Source: Solea solea (lineage: Eukaryota > Chordata > Actinopteri > Pleuronectiformes > Soleidae). Taken from it: a stretch of 64,000 nucleotides of DNA. The notes below the pieces were generated by a model. The model saw only the letters and a program-made list of their open reading frames with translations, was not told where the DNA came from and did not search any database. The translations under genes and the position numbers were made by a program. Positions 25,501 to 38,200 of the stretch are shown here, one piece after another (the stretch's first letter is position 1; every line of letters begins with the position of its first letter). The stretch spans positions 7,875,649 to 7,939,648 of the forward strand of contig NC_081146.1 of assembly GCF_958295425.1 (NCBI RefSeq), given 5' to 3'.

Positions 25501-27004
25501 CCCAGAGGTCTTTGCACTCAGTGATACGGCAGGCTGCCATGGCCATCCAAGATACAGGCTTCCAGCTCATTGACTTCCTAAACTCCTTCCCCTCTCAGGT
25601 AACAACTGGTCCACAGACAACTCATAACATGGGTCCAACTCTGTGGTTGTGATAAGAACATAGTTTCATTTTATGGATATGACCAACAAATCTGTGATGA
25701 CAGTTTGACGTTCCTCAACACATTTGATCATGATGCAATAATTAATAGTGTTCTTGATCCAGGTGGGCTTGTTAGGTATTCAGATGATATGGACAAGGGA
25801 CTCGGAAGAGGCTCTGAACAATGCCAGGTATGATCGCCGCATTATGGCCAAAACCAACCAGCTCTTTCTGGAACTGCTCAACACACTGATCGACATGACC
25901 ACGAGAGACCTGGGGGCAGTGGAGAGGACCAAGTATGAGACCCTCATCACCATCCATGTCCACCAGAGGGACATCTTTGATGAGCTGGTGAGTGTGTTGC
26001 TGATCATTTAACCTCTTACAGTGCAACATACAATGAGTTTGTATCGGAAAGGATTGTTCAGCATGATCAGACACAAAGGCAGTCAATTCTATTTGACAAA
26101 ATCTTCAAAGCTTTTTTTTTAATGGCAGGCTAGTGTTACATTACATGTCATTGTGGTATTTAGGTGTAGAGAAAAACTTGTGTTTGGATTCAGTAAATGG
26201 CCTCATTGACCTACAACGGTTATTAAACATGTTTAAGCTTGGTGCTCACATGGCACTAATCGGTGCACCCATGGTAATAATACACAACTCCTTATACGGA
26301 CATCCTGGGGGGGGGGGTGTTTGGGTCAAAGTTATGATTAATTTTATATCACATAGTTTAAAAAAAAAACAAAAAACAACAAGCCAAAAAACAGGAGTAG
26401 CGATAATTGTTCAGAAGTCTCAAAACAGACAGTTTTTCTTTTATTTTTGTTCATAAAAAAGATACAAGCGGATTTGAACTGTGACCTATTTCCAAATTTC
26501 ATAAATTCAATCTATTTGAAAAATGTTTTCGTACTTTGTTTTTTATATAGTTGGTAAAAATAAAAAAAAAAAAAATCATCAGATTGCCTATAGGTTGTGT
26601 TAAAAAAAAGGATATAAGACACTCTATATATGCATATTCTTAGAGCCTCTGTGTTTACATTTTAACATAGTAATGTTCTCAGGGTTAAATCCTGGCTTCT
26701 CACATCTCCTTCCTTCTCAACTCTTACCTCGCACCATATTCTGAATTGTTCCCTTATTCACCACATCCCCAATCTCGCCCTCTCTCCATTGTTTCCCTCC
26801 TTCCCTCTCGTCCTCACTCCAGTGCCGGCTGCACATCAAAAGCCCCAATGACTTTGAGTGGCTGAAGCAGTGCCGTTTCTACTTCAACGAGGACTCGGAC
26901 AAGATGATCATCAACATCACAGATGTGGGATTCGTCTACCAGAATGAATTCCTGGGCTGCACTGAAAGGCTTGTCATTACACCTTTGACTGACAGGTAGA
27001 AAGT

Positions 27005-27041
<37 letters not shown>

Positions 27042-30000
27042 GTTTGTGCAGTGACTGTGTTAATAGTGGAGAATCACATTCAGTTTGATTGTGTGACAAA
27101 TGATCAACCAGGAGAATGCAACGATCATTATCATTAATGTCTATGATCATGAAGTGTGTGTGTGTGTGTGTGTGTGTTTGCTCAGGTGCTACATCACCTT
27201 AGCCCAGGCTCTTGGTATGAGTATGGGTGGAGCCCCTGCTGGGCCAGCAGGAACAGGTAAGACTGTTACATCTCTTAAAATACTTGTTTCCTCTTGCAGG
27301 TTTTTTTGAACTGCCATAGGCAGGAGTACAGACACGATACTCGTCAAGATGTGAATGAGTGAAGTGAACACTTGGGTCTTCCCGTATTATAATCAATCAC
27401 TGATTACCAACCACTGTTCTTTAGGAGCCCAAGATGAATCTGAATTGTTTGCGTTCTTTTGACACATGGAAACTATTTATTTGCTATATTTTTTCAAGCT
27501 GTTTTTATTTGTTGGTGTGTTTATTTTGTTTTAAATACAGTTTTCCCTTCTTTATTTTCAGCATTTAATGCTTTTGCTTTGTTACTAGGCAAGACGGAGA
27601 CTGTGAAAGATATGGGTCGCTGTCTAGGGAAGTATGTAGTGGTCTTCAACTGTTCTGACCAGATGGACTTCAGAGGCTTGGGCCGAATATTCAAAGGTAA
27701 AAGTCACAAAGGAAATGAGTGCAAATATTTGATTTAAATACAGTCAGAATAAAGTTATAGATAGACGACACAAATATGGCTTTACAAAGAACTGCTGTTC
27801 TAAATCCTTCTATTTATTTAATATTTTTATTTTGATTATTCGTTTAATGATGTTTTTACTCTGATTTAATTTACCTGTTAGACTGTTTCATAATTTAATC
27901 CCACAGATTGAAACACACATACTTATAAAAGTAGTTTTGGTACACATATATTCCCTCTGAAAACAACGCCTTATTTTATTTGGAAGTAAATGTTTTGAGT
28001 CAGATCTGGAAATTTTAGAGCTTGCATTTTTAAGAAGAGTTCATTGTGTGGTTTTTATATCCTGCGTTATTTATTAACCTGATGGCCCTTTTCTGCATTG
28101 TACTGTATATGTTGGTTGTTCATTTAAAACCTAATGACAGCTTTAGGTTTGTAAGTGGTTTGGTTAGTGTGTGTTAGGGTGTATTTTTTGAATTTCATGA
28201 ATGATAACTACACACAAAGCAGAGCCTGAATAGTTTGAAGTTGGACAGTAAATGATTTGCATCAGAGTGGCTATAAAATAATGGGTTTTCCATTTGCAGG
28301 TCTGGCACAGTCTGGTTCTTGGGGCTGTTTTGACGAGTTCAACCGCATTGACCTCCCGGTTTTGTCCGTGGCCGCCCAGCAGATCGCAACAGTTCTCACT
28401 TGCAAGAAGGAACGCCGGCAAAACTTTTTCTTCACCGATGGCGATAGTGTGGATATGAACCCTGAGTTTGGCATCTTTCTCACCATGGTCAGTAGCACAA
28501 CAGTGAGAGAGGTTGTTGTTGTAGAACATTAGAGGTGAGACAGAAGAATAAAAAGCCACTAAGGCAGGCTCTTCAGATGAGACAGCCAGTGTCTATAACA
28601 GCTGATCTACCTGATGGTGAAGGATTGATATTAAACTTTATTGATTCTGTGACGTCGAATTAAGATTTCATGTACTTTGCAGTTTTTTCACGCTGACCGT
28701 AAATATTAACTAACCCTGCAAACACTGCCCATCATACTGTACTGTACATCACAATGCACACACACACACACACACACACCTGCTTTTGATCTATTTGATG
28801 CTTTATTTGAAACGGTGTGTATAAATGTGTATAAATTTAAAGCTCTATTCTTACTTCTCTCATCCTGGATTAGAACCCAGGTTACGCAGGTCGCCAGGAG
28901 CTTCCCGAGAACCTGAAGATCAACTTTCGATCGGTGGCCATGATAGTCCCTGACCGTCAGATCATTATTGGGGTCAAACTGGCGAGTTGTGGCTTTATAG
29001 ATTATATGGAGCTGGCCCGCAAGTTCTTCACTCTTTACAAGCTGTGTGAGGAGCAACTCTCCAAACAGGTAAAAAAAATCAAATCACTTCATCAGATCAT
29101 CGTTATAAACTACATACTTTTGTATATTTCTGCTGGTTTGATATCACACGTTTACATTTTTAAAAACCTTATTTTTGATTTCAAGGTTTTTATCGATGTA
29201 CATGAGTGCATCACAACAGAAAATACAGAGGCAGTTTCAGATCTAAAATACTAAATATAGTGAGACGAGTAGTTTGTAACGTCTAGACATTTTATTTCTT
29301 TATGTCTCACGACATAGAATATTATTATGTGTTGATATAAAGGATTTTCTTGTTATAAGAACATTAAGCCTCTGTTCTAACATGATGCTTGCTTTTGGAC
29401 TTCATACTAGCCTGTTTTTTTATCATCTTTGCTATTATTTAATTTGCTGTGTAACTAAAATACTATAAAAGTTTTGAATGCTTACAGAGTCTTAAAGCAG
29501 AATTAGGATTAAGAGTGGGCTGGTTTGTGTGTTCATAAAGATGAAGCGAATGAAGTGTAAAATGTGAAATATTCTCTGACTCTCCAGGTTCATTATGACT
29601 TTGGACTGCGGAACATTCTGTCAGTGCTGCGGACGCTGGGAGCGGCCAAGCGCGCCAACCCCAGTGACACTGAGTCCACCATCGTCATGAGGGTCCTCAG
29701 GGACATGAATCTCTCCAAACTGGTCAGTGAAGAAGAGAATAAAAGTTTAAAAAACCCACAAGATGATAATATAGAACAAAGTTTAAAAGAAGTACCACCT
29801 TCTTTTTTGCGGTCAACTTGCTTTTTGTGCCGAATTCTAGTTTATACAATCAGCAACAACAGAAGAAAATGAATCAAGTGTGTACATACTGTGTATGTAT
29901 TGCCTTGCAAAATGAAAAGTATTGCACACAACATAAACAAATCTAATCCAAAAATATAAGTGATTAGAAACATTTAGAAATATACTATGCAAGATATAAC

Positions 30001-32236
30001 CTTTTTCTATTTGAGAGTGGATAGTGGATAGACACGTTTCCAGACAATAATGTGGAAGGTAATTGATCAATTTCATATTTATGCAAGAAACTGCAGGTTT
30101 GACAAAGAACCACTGAGGTAAATCCAGGCCTTTTCTTTTGAAACATTCTCAACAACAGAAAATGTAATAAAAGCAGAAAAAAAGAGTACATTTTAGATGG
30201 GATTGAAAATAGCAAAAGACTAGACCAGAATATGTAATCATCAGATAGATTTTTTTTTTACTAATGTTGATCAATGTACTGTAAATGCATTTGTGTGTTT
30301 GTTAGATTGATGAGGATGAGCCACTCTTCCTCAGCTTGATCGAAGACCTCTTTCCTGGCATCCAACTTACAAAAGCAGGCTACCCTGAACTAGAGGCAGC
30401 CATTGACAAACAGGTAGGAGACAAAGCAGTGGCTGACTTTGTTCTGTGTATGTAAAAAAAATACAGTGGGATAGAAAGATGGAGGAAAACAGGGAGAGGT
30501 AACAAATGAAGAAACATTTTTGTCATTCTTAAACACCTTGCGATTATGCGTGAAAGGTATGAGAATGGCAGAATTTATAAATGACTAAAAAACCTCTTCC
30601 CTGCATTAATCAGTTCTTATCTTCTTCAACGGTGTGTGTAACCGTGTAGATACGCAACTGTAAGTTAAGTTAACTTCTGTACTAGAACAACGTTTACCTA
30701 CTGAAAACTTAACAACTTCAATATCCAAATATTGTCATGATAAGAAATAATAAAGATAAGAAACAGCATAAAAAACAGTGTGTTTTACACTCTCATTGTG
30801 CTGATGCAGATTGAGGAGGCCGGTCTGATCAATCATCCTCCCTGGAAGCTGAAGATAATCCAGCTGTATGAGACTCAGATGGTCCGACACGGCATCATGG
30901 CCCTGGGTCCCAGTGGCTCTGGAAAGACAACATGTATACACACACTGATAAAAGCGATGACAGGTAGGTTCATGTGCATGTGAAATATGTCATGTACAGT
31001 TACTGTGCAAAATCTTTTAAGAACTTTAAACTATTGGTCTATTGGTCCTTTGAAATTGATTCTGCAGCATGTGAAATTAGCCCCAAGCTCACGAAAACAA
31101 CTGGAAGCAGATTCCCTAAACGATTGTAAATTGATTTTTACTGATGAATAAAGATTATTCGTGTTCATATATTCATACAATATTATGATAAAATGGCTGA
31201 CTGTGGAAACCTGAAAGACAAAAGGAGCTAGACACATACTACAATTCCGCCTCCTAAGTAACTGTGTAAGCATGTTGGTTGGTTTTCGCATGCATCCTTT
31301 TGCTGTAATGCATTTGGTGTGTTGGATATACACACCTTCCATGTTTAAGATTGTGTTTCCTCTTCTAGAGTGTGGTCAGCCACACAGAGAGATGCGCATG
31401 AACCCCAAAGCCATTACAGCCCCTCAGATGTTTGGACGTTTGGATGTGGCCACGAACGACTGGACTGACGGCATCTTCTCGACACTATGGAGGAAAACAC
31501 TGAAAGCAAAGAAAGGTCTGGAAAGTTGTTCAGTCAGTGTTCATTTCATGTTTTTTTTTAACCAACTAGGGCAGCCCATGGCCAAGTGGACAGGCAAGCC
31601 GGCTTGGGGTGCCCCTAAGCAAAGTACCCAATCTCCAATGCTCATTGTTAATTGTACTTTTTCTTTACTCTGCCTTTCGCTTTGCATTTTTGGACAGTGC
31701 TGCCTTTCCTGTCTGCTGCTTACTCACGTGTCAAACCCATGTTATAAACAATGCTGTTGGTCAGTCCTTTCCTGAGTTGAGTCCGACACTTTGGCCTTGA
31801 CTTATAACAGGAGTGGGTTTTTTTTCCTCAGGAGAACACATCTGGATTGTTCTGGATGGACCAGTTGATGCAATCTGGATTGAGAACCTAAATTCTGTTT
31901 TGGACGACAACAGAACACTTACACTGGCAAATGGAGACCGTATACCCATGGCTCCCAACTGTAAGGTGGTATTTGAGCCACATAACATCGACAACGCCTC
32001 TCCAGCCACTGTTTCACGCAACGGCATGGTTTTCATGAGCTCCTCTGTGCTCAACTGGAGTCCTATACTGGAGGTGAATATTTATATATATGTATATATA
32101 TGTATATATATATGTATTTTGTTAATAGGGAAATTATATTACGGTAAACTGTCTTATTTCTACAGTAATCACAAAACATTAGCTTCATCATAACAATGGA
32201 ATATGTGTGTGGAAGGAGGATGAATTTCAACTATAC

Positions 32237-32286
<50 letters not shown>

Positions 32287-35200
32287 CATAGAAATTATAC
32301 ATTTTTATTCACTAACATGTTCATGTGAAGGTAATGCACTGATGGCATCCTAATGATTCTGAAAGTTATTACCCAGATTTTACTTTGGAAATAACATGAC
32401 ATTACTGTACTATTATCTCGTTTTTTTAACCATACTATTACAGTTATTATTACCTTCTGAAAATTGCTTTAGAAATAAGATACTATTACCTCCTTTTTAC
32501 AAAGATATGACTACTACGTTGTAACTGCACTGTAATATTAAGATAATATTACCTCCTTTTTACAAAAAGACTACTATGGTGTTACTGCACTGTCATATTA
32601 AGTGTTACCTTTTTTTAATGGTCACCATTCCCTAAAATAGTGCCGTGAACACAATGGTTTGTTGTGTGTATAAACCACAACTACTGAGCACTTCCCTTGG
32701 TTAACTGAACCTATGAATATCACAAGAGTAAAAAAAAAGGGGTTTCATCTGTGACCTCATTCAAGAACTCTTAACTTCAGCTATGTGCTTGCTGCTTTCA
32801 GGGCTGGTTGAAGAAACGCTCCCCACAGGAGGCAGAGGTGCTGAGGGAGCTCTTCTCCTCCTCCTTCACTGAGCTCTACCACTTCAGCATGCAGTCTCTG
32901 GAGTCTAAGATGGACATGCTAGAAGCCTTTGTCATCATGCAGTGCATCAACATGCTGCAGGGACTCATACCATCTAAGGTAAAGTTACATTTCTCAAAGT
33001 CCTGATGTATTCCCCAGCTATTACATGTAATCTCTATGGAACGGGTGTTGCTGTACAGGAGCAGTGTGGCGATTTATCCAGAGAGCACTTGGAGCGGCTG
33101 TATGTCTTCGCCCTGATGTGGAGCATCGGGGCCTTATTTGAACTGGACGACCGAAAGAAGATGGAAATTTGGCTCAGAGGGAACAACAGTATCCGTCTGA
33201 ATTTGCCAGACATTCCCTGTGACAGCGAGGACAATATGTTTGACTACTACGTCACAGCATATGGTATGGGTGCATGTTGACAGACACATGTTATCACGTG
33301 TAGAATAGATGGTAGCCGGTGTACCATGAAACCTTTCGAACTGAAAGAGGGGTCATATTTTGTAGTTCTCTAAAAGTTTTGTGTATATTTTTCCTACTTC
33401 CAGGTGAGTGGGTTCACTGGAACACCAGAGTGGAGGAATATGTTTATCCATCTGAAGTCACACCAGAGTATAGCTCCATCTTGGTCCCAAATGTGGACAA
33501 TGTCAGGACAGACTTCCTCATTCAGACCATCGCCAAGCAGGGGAAGGTGAGGTTATCAACAAAATAGTGTTTGTCTGTGTATATTATGGTCCTTATTATA
33601 TCTTCTATATCTTAATTTGTCTCAAACCAATGTAATAAGGCTGACGGTTGTCTTTCTTTTCCAGTTAATCTCTGTTTTATGTGCCTTGTGAGTGTATAGC
33701 ACATTATGTCCTTTAGTTACACAAAGGTGCACATTTATACACATTTTATATTTCTCTTCAATGAAACTTTAGCCTGATCATTTATGTATTTGTTTTACTA
33801 ATTCTTCATAGGCTGTTTTGCTGATTGGAGAGCAAGGGACAGCTAAGACTGTGATGATCAAGAGCTACATGTCGAAATACAATCCTGAGAACCATATGGG
33901 CAAGAGCGTCAACTTCTCTTCTGCTACAACACCATTCATGTTCCAGGTAAAACAAACAACCCCGTTAATTATTTTGTATTTAAAAGCCCATTGTGGCCAC
34001 ATCTGTGTTAATGGATTATTGTGAACTAATATCTGGTCAGATTAATAATGTTCTATATAAAGGAAGGATCCCTGACATTGATTATATCAGAGTGCAACAT
34101 CCTCCTTCCTGTACTTCATCTTCATTTTCACAATATTTGATGATTAATATTTCTCTTTGGTCCCTATGTTGCTCTTTTAGAGGACAGTGGAGAGCTATTT
34201 GGATAAGAGGATGGGAACTACTTATGGACCCCCTGCTCGGAAGAAAATGTCAATTTTCATTGATGACATCAACATGCCTGTGATTAACGAGTGGGGAGAC
34301 CAGGTTTGGGATTGTTTTAACATCATTAGCAGAGCTACATGAATGAAAACACAAACATCGCCCTTTAGTTTTGGTACACAAATGTGAATGAATTAATGTT
34401 AGGATTCTACTTTAGGTTTTATGGCCTGGAAAAGTATTTAAGAGTTAATGCTGAACAACAATGAATTAGTTGTTTTTGTCCTTAATCACAGGTGACTAAT
34501 GAGATTGTCAGACAGCTGATGGAGCAAAATGGCTTCTTTAATTTGGAGAAACCAGGAGAGTTTACCAACATTGTGGATGTTCAGTTCCTGGCATCTATGA
34601 TCCATCCCGGTGGAGGCCGTAATGACATCCCACAGAGACTGAAAAGGCAGTTTTCTGTTTTCAACTGTACTCTGCCCTCCAATTCTTCCATAGACAAAAT
34701 ATTTGGTGAGTAAAAACAGTGTAAAATGATGCACATACTGTACACATAATACATACGATAGCTATCTGTGCTGTCTTTAATTGAAAAACCTTTCTATAGG
34801 TGTGATTGGTGAGGGCCACTTCTGCGAAGGTCGAGGTTTCACTGAGGATGTGCAGAGGCTCGTGCGCCGCCTCGTGTCTCTGACGCGTTGCTTCTGGCAG
34901 TTGACCAAGGTCAAGATGCTTCCAACTCCTGCCAAATTCCACTACAACTTCAACCTGAGGGATCTGTCCAGGATCTGGCAAGGCATGCTCAATACCAGCG
35001 CTGAGGTGGTCAGCTCTGTCTCGGTGAGCAAACTGAAGCAGTGTTTCCATACTTAACTTGGTCTATAGTGCAACAATGAAACATGGTTAACGTGACTAGA
35101 TTTCTACTGGATAAAAGCAGGGTTTTGTGAGGGAATAAATCAAAAATAGGGTTTTACGTTAACAAGATTAACACAGTGAAACAATGACAGTGAAACGTCA

Positions 35201-38200
35201 TTTCCAGGTGCTGCTGTCGTTGTGGAAGCACGAGTGTAAACGTGTGATAGCTGACAGGTTTACCATGCCTGAGGATGTGGAGTGGTTTGACCTGGCTTTG
35301 GCAAAACTGGTGGAGGAGGAGCTTGGTGCGGAGCACAAGAACGTGGTGGACTGTGACGTAGACAGACACTTTGTCGACTTCCTGCGAGATGCACCCGAGG
35401 CTACTGGTATTGGTTCATCAACGATGTTGTTTTCTTCTAAAAGTTTTCATTTGTTTGTGTTTTTGTGATGATCCTTTTGATTTAAAATGTTCTGTCCTGA
35501 CAGGGGAGGAGCCAGAGGACTCAGACTTTGATTTGCCAAAGGTGTATGAGCCCATTGAATCCTTTGAGAGTTTAAAGGGCCGTTTGAACATGTTCCTGAG
35601 CCACTACAATGAGAGCATCAGGGGAACTGGCATGGACATGGTCTTCTTTCAGGATGCCATGATACACCTGGTCAAGGTATTTTACAAAAGTATAGTAGTT
35701 AGTATAATAAAAAAAAGTGCATATGTATTCCAGAAAAACATGGACTTGTAGATTTGTAGCTTTTGAGTCAATAACTTTTGGATAACTATGACCTGGATGA
35801 ACACGACAAATGTATGGTTCTTTTCTACTTAATTTAGAGGTCATGAGACATGCTTAGTCAGACTTCACGTCCAAAGTATTCTGCCAACAACTCTGATTTT
35901 GAGCCTTTTCACAAGCATTGCCTCAAAATCTGCCTCTCTGTCAAATCGTAGGTGTCGCGGATCATCAGGACACCTGGGGGTAATGCCTTGTTGGTGGGTG
36001 TTGGGGGCTCAGGCAAACAGAGTCTTACCAGACTGGCCTCCTTCATAGCCGGATACGAGATCTTCCAGATCACTCTGACACGGTAATGTTCAGTACAAAT
36101 GGTACACTGACACACAAGTGCTTATTCATTATCCATTTGTCTTTCTTCCTCCTCAATTTCAGACAGCGTGTTTCTAAATCACATGTATCGCAGCAATAAT
36201 GTCGTTGTTCTCGATTATTAGTCTAGGGTTGCATTAAGCTGAAAGAGAAAGACGTCTATTAGATGTGCATTGTTGTTTCTTTTCCTGGTTTTCTCAGCAA
36301 TATGTTTTTCCATTTGTGTTTATAAAAGAGAGTGGAAGAAAATATATGTCATTATTTAACTATGTATCATTAAATTCTATTATTTTTGCACCAAGATAGA
36401 TAAGAGTTGAAAGTCCGAGTTGAAACTGAATTGTCTAAACCATCCATCCATCCATCCATCCGTCAGTTCGTCTGTCTGTCTATACATCCATCTATCTCTA
36501 CATCTATACATACATTATACATTGTATATATAATTATACAAACATTATATCCCATTGGTTTAAAAATATTTGAATGTTGTTTTTTTTGGCAGGTCGTACA
36601 ACACAGCCAACTTAATGGAGGATTTGAAAGTCTTGTACAGAACCGCCGGCCTGCACGGGAAAGGCATCACCTTCATCTTCACAGACAGTGAAATCAAAGA
36701 CGAGTCCTTCCTCGAGTACTTGAACAACGTCCTGTCGTCCGGAGAGGTCAGGAGAGCAAACAAAAGAAAGCGCACACGGATTAATGCGTCTTTGCACTAA
36801 TCGGAGATCTATCGATAAAGAGATGAACATGCTGTCAGTGACATGAGCTGACGTGTGTTTCTGTCTCATCAAGGTGTCCAACCTGTTTGCCCGTGATGAG
36901 ATCGATGAGATCCTCAGCAGTCTCATCCCCGTCATGAAGCGTGAGTTTCCCAGACGACCGCCGTCTAATGAGAACCTGTACGAGTATTTCATGTCACGGG
37001 TTCGACGAAACCTTCACGTGGTTCTGTGCGTCTCGCCCGTTGGAGAGAAGTTCCGCAACCGCGCATTAAAGTTTCCAGCGCTGATATCTGGTTGCACAAT
37101 GGACTGGTTCAGCCGCTGGCCAAAGGATGCTCTTGTTGCAGGTATGTATACATTTCAATTATATGTGTAGGAGACCACACTAGGACTTCCTTATGATGTG
37201 GGGTATATTTTTGTTCACTCTTAACTCTTTGTTTTTCTCCAGTTAATTCTCTTGTCCTTCCTGTTCTCTAGTGTCCGAGCACTTCCTGTCTGTCTATGAC
37301 ATCGACTGCTCACCGCAGGTCAAAAGAGAGGTTGTCCAGTGCATGGGTTCCTTCCATGATGGTGTGGCAGAGAAATGTGCAGACTACTTCCAAAGGTAAG
37401 GATTTGTTGGAGAGCTGGCAGTAGAAAAATTGGCCGTATATCTGTGGTACATAATGTTTCATTATTTCTGTCTGTGATCAGTGAGATAATTGCCCTGACC
37501 GCACAGTACTTTTTACAGTACTTTTAAAAACCAACATTTGTAAAAAATGTACATATTAAAAGTCAAGGTAAAGCCTCTTTGTTGGCGACTGTTTATCTTG
37601 GAATAAACTCGACAATATAATCTGCTTTGAATCTAGATACCGACGCTCCACCCATGTCACGCCAAAGTCCTACCTGTCCTTTATTCAAGGCTACAAGACT
37701 ATATATAAGGAGAAGAGATCTGAAGTCCAGACCCTTGCTAACAGGTAAATACTCTGACATTGAAATATTTGTGATGTGAATCACAGTAATAGTATACATA
37801 GTAACATATACTGCTTACCTCCTTGTCCCCAAAATGTTTCAGTGGCCATTTTCGGTTCAAATTGTGTTTAATGAATGATTACGTAGATAACATTGTTGAA
37901 GCTTACATCTATTCTCTTTGTTTTCCACGAGTGTTTCACTATTTGTATTTTCACCACCTGTTGCACAGTGAACCAAAGATTCACTCAGACTCTCACACGG
38001 TTATACAGATGTTAGACATTTACAACGATCAGGAGCCCAGCTCATACCAGTGATTTATCTTAGAAAGACTTAACTTAACTAATGATGTTTTCCAAAATTA
38101 GAATGAAAACTGGGCTCCAGAAGCTGAAGGAAGCATCTGAGTCCGTCGTGGCACTCAGTGCAGAGCTGGAGGTGAAAGAGAGGGAGTTGCTGGTTGCTAC

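Noticed and set aside
31761..32054. Minus-strand ORF of 97 codons
   Set aside because: Antisense of dynein exon 48; no independent signal.
35952..36030. Gln instead of Thr in the AAA4 P-loop as a damaged site
   Set aside because: GxGGSGKQ is the normal AAA4 form in axonemal heavy chains.
36440..36520. Possible CRISPR or short regular array
   Set aside because: Units are 4 nt with drift, a simple tetranucleotide microsatellite in an animal intron.
36612..36992. Minus-strand ORF of 126 codons
   Set aside because: Antisense of dynein exons 59-60, crossing the intron between them, with no splice support.
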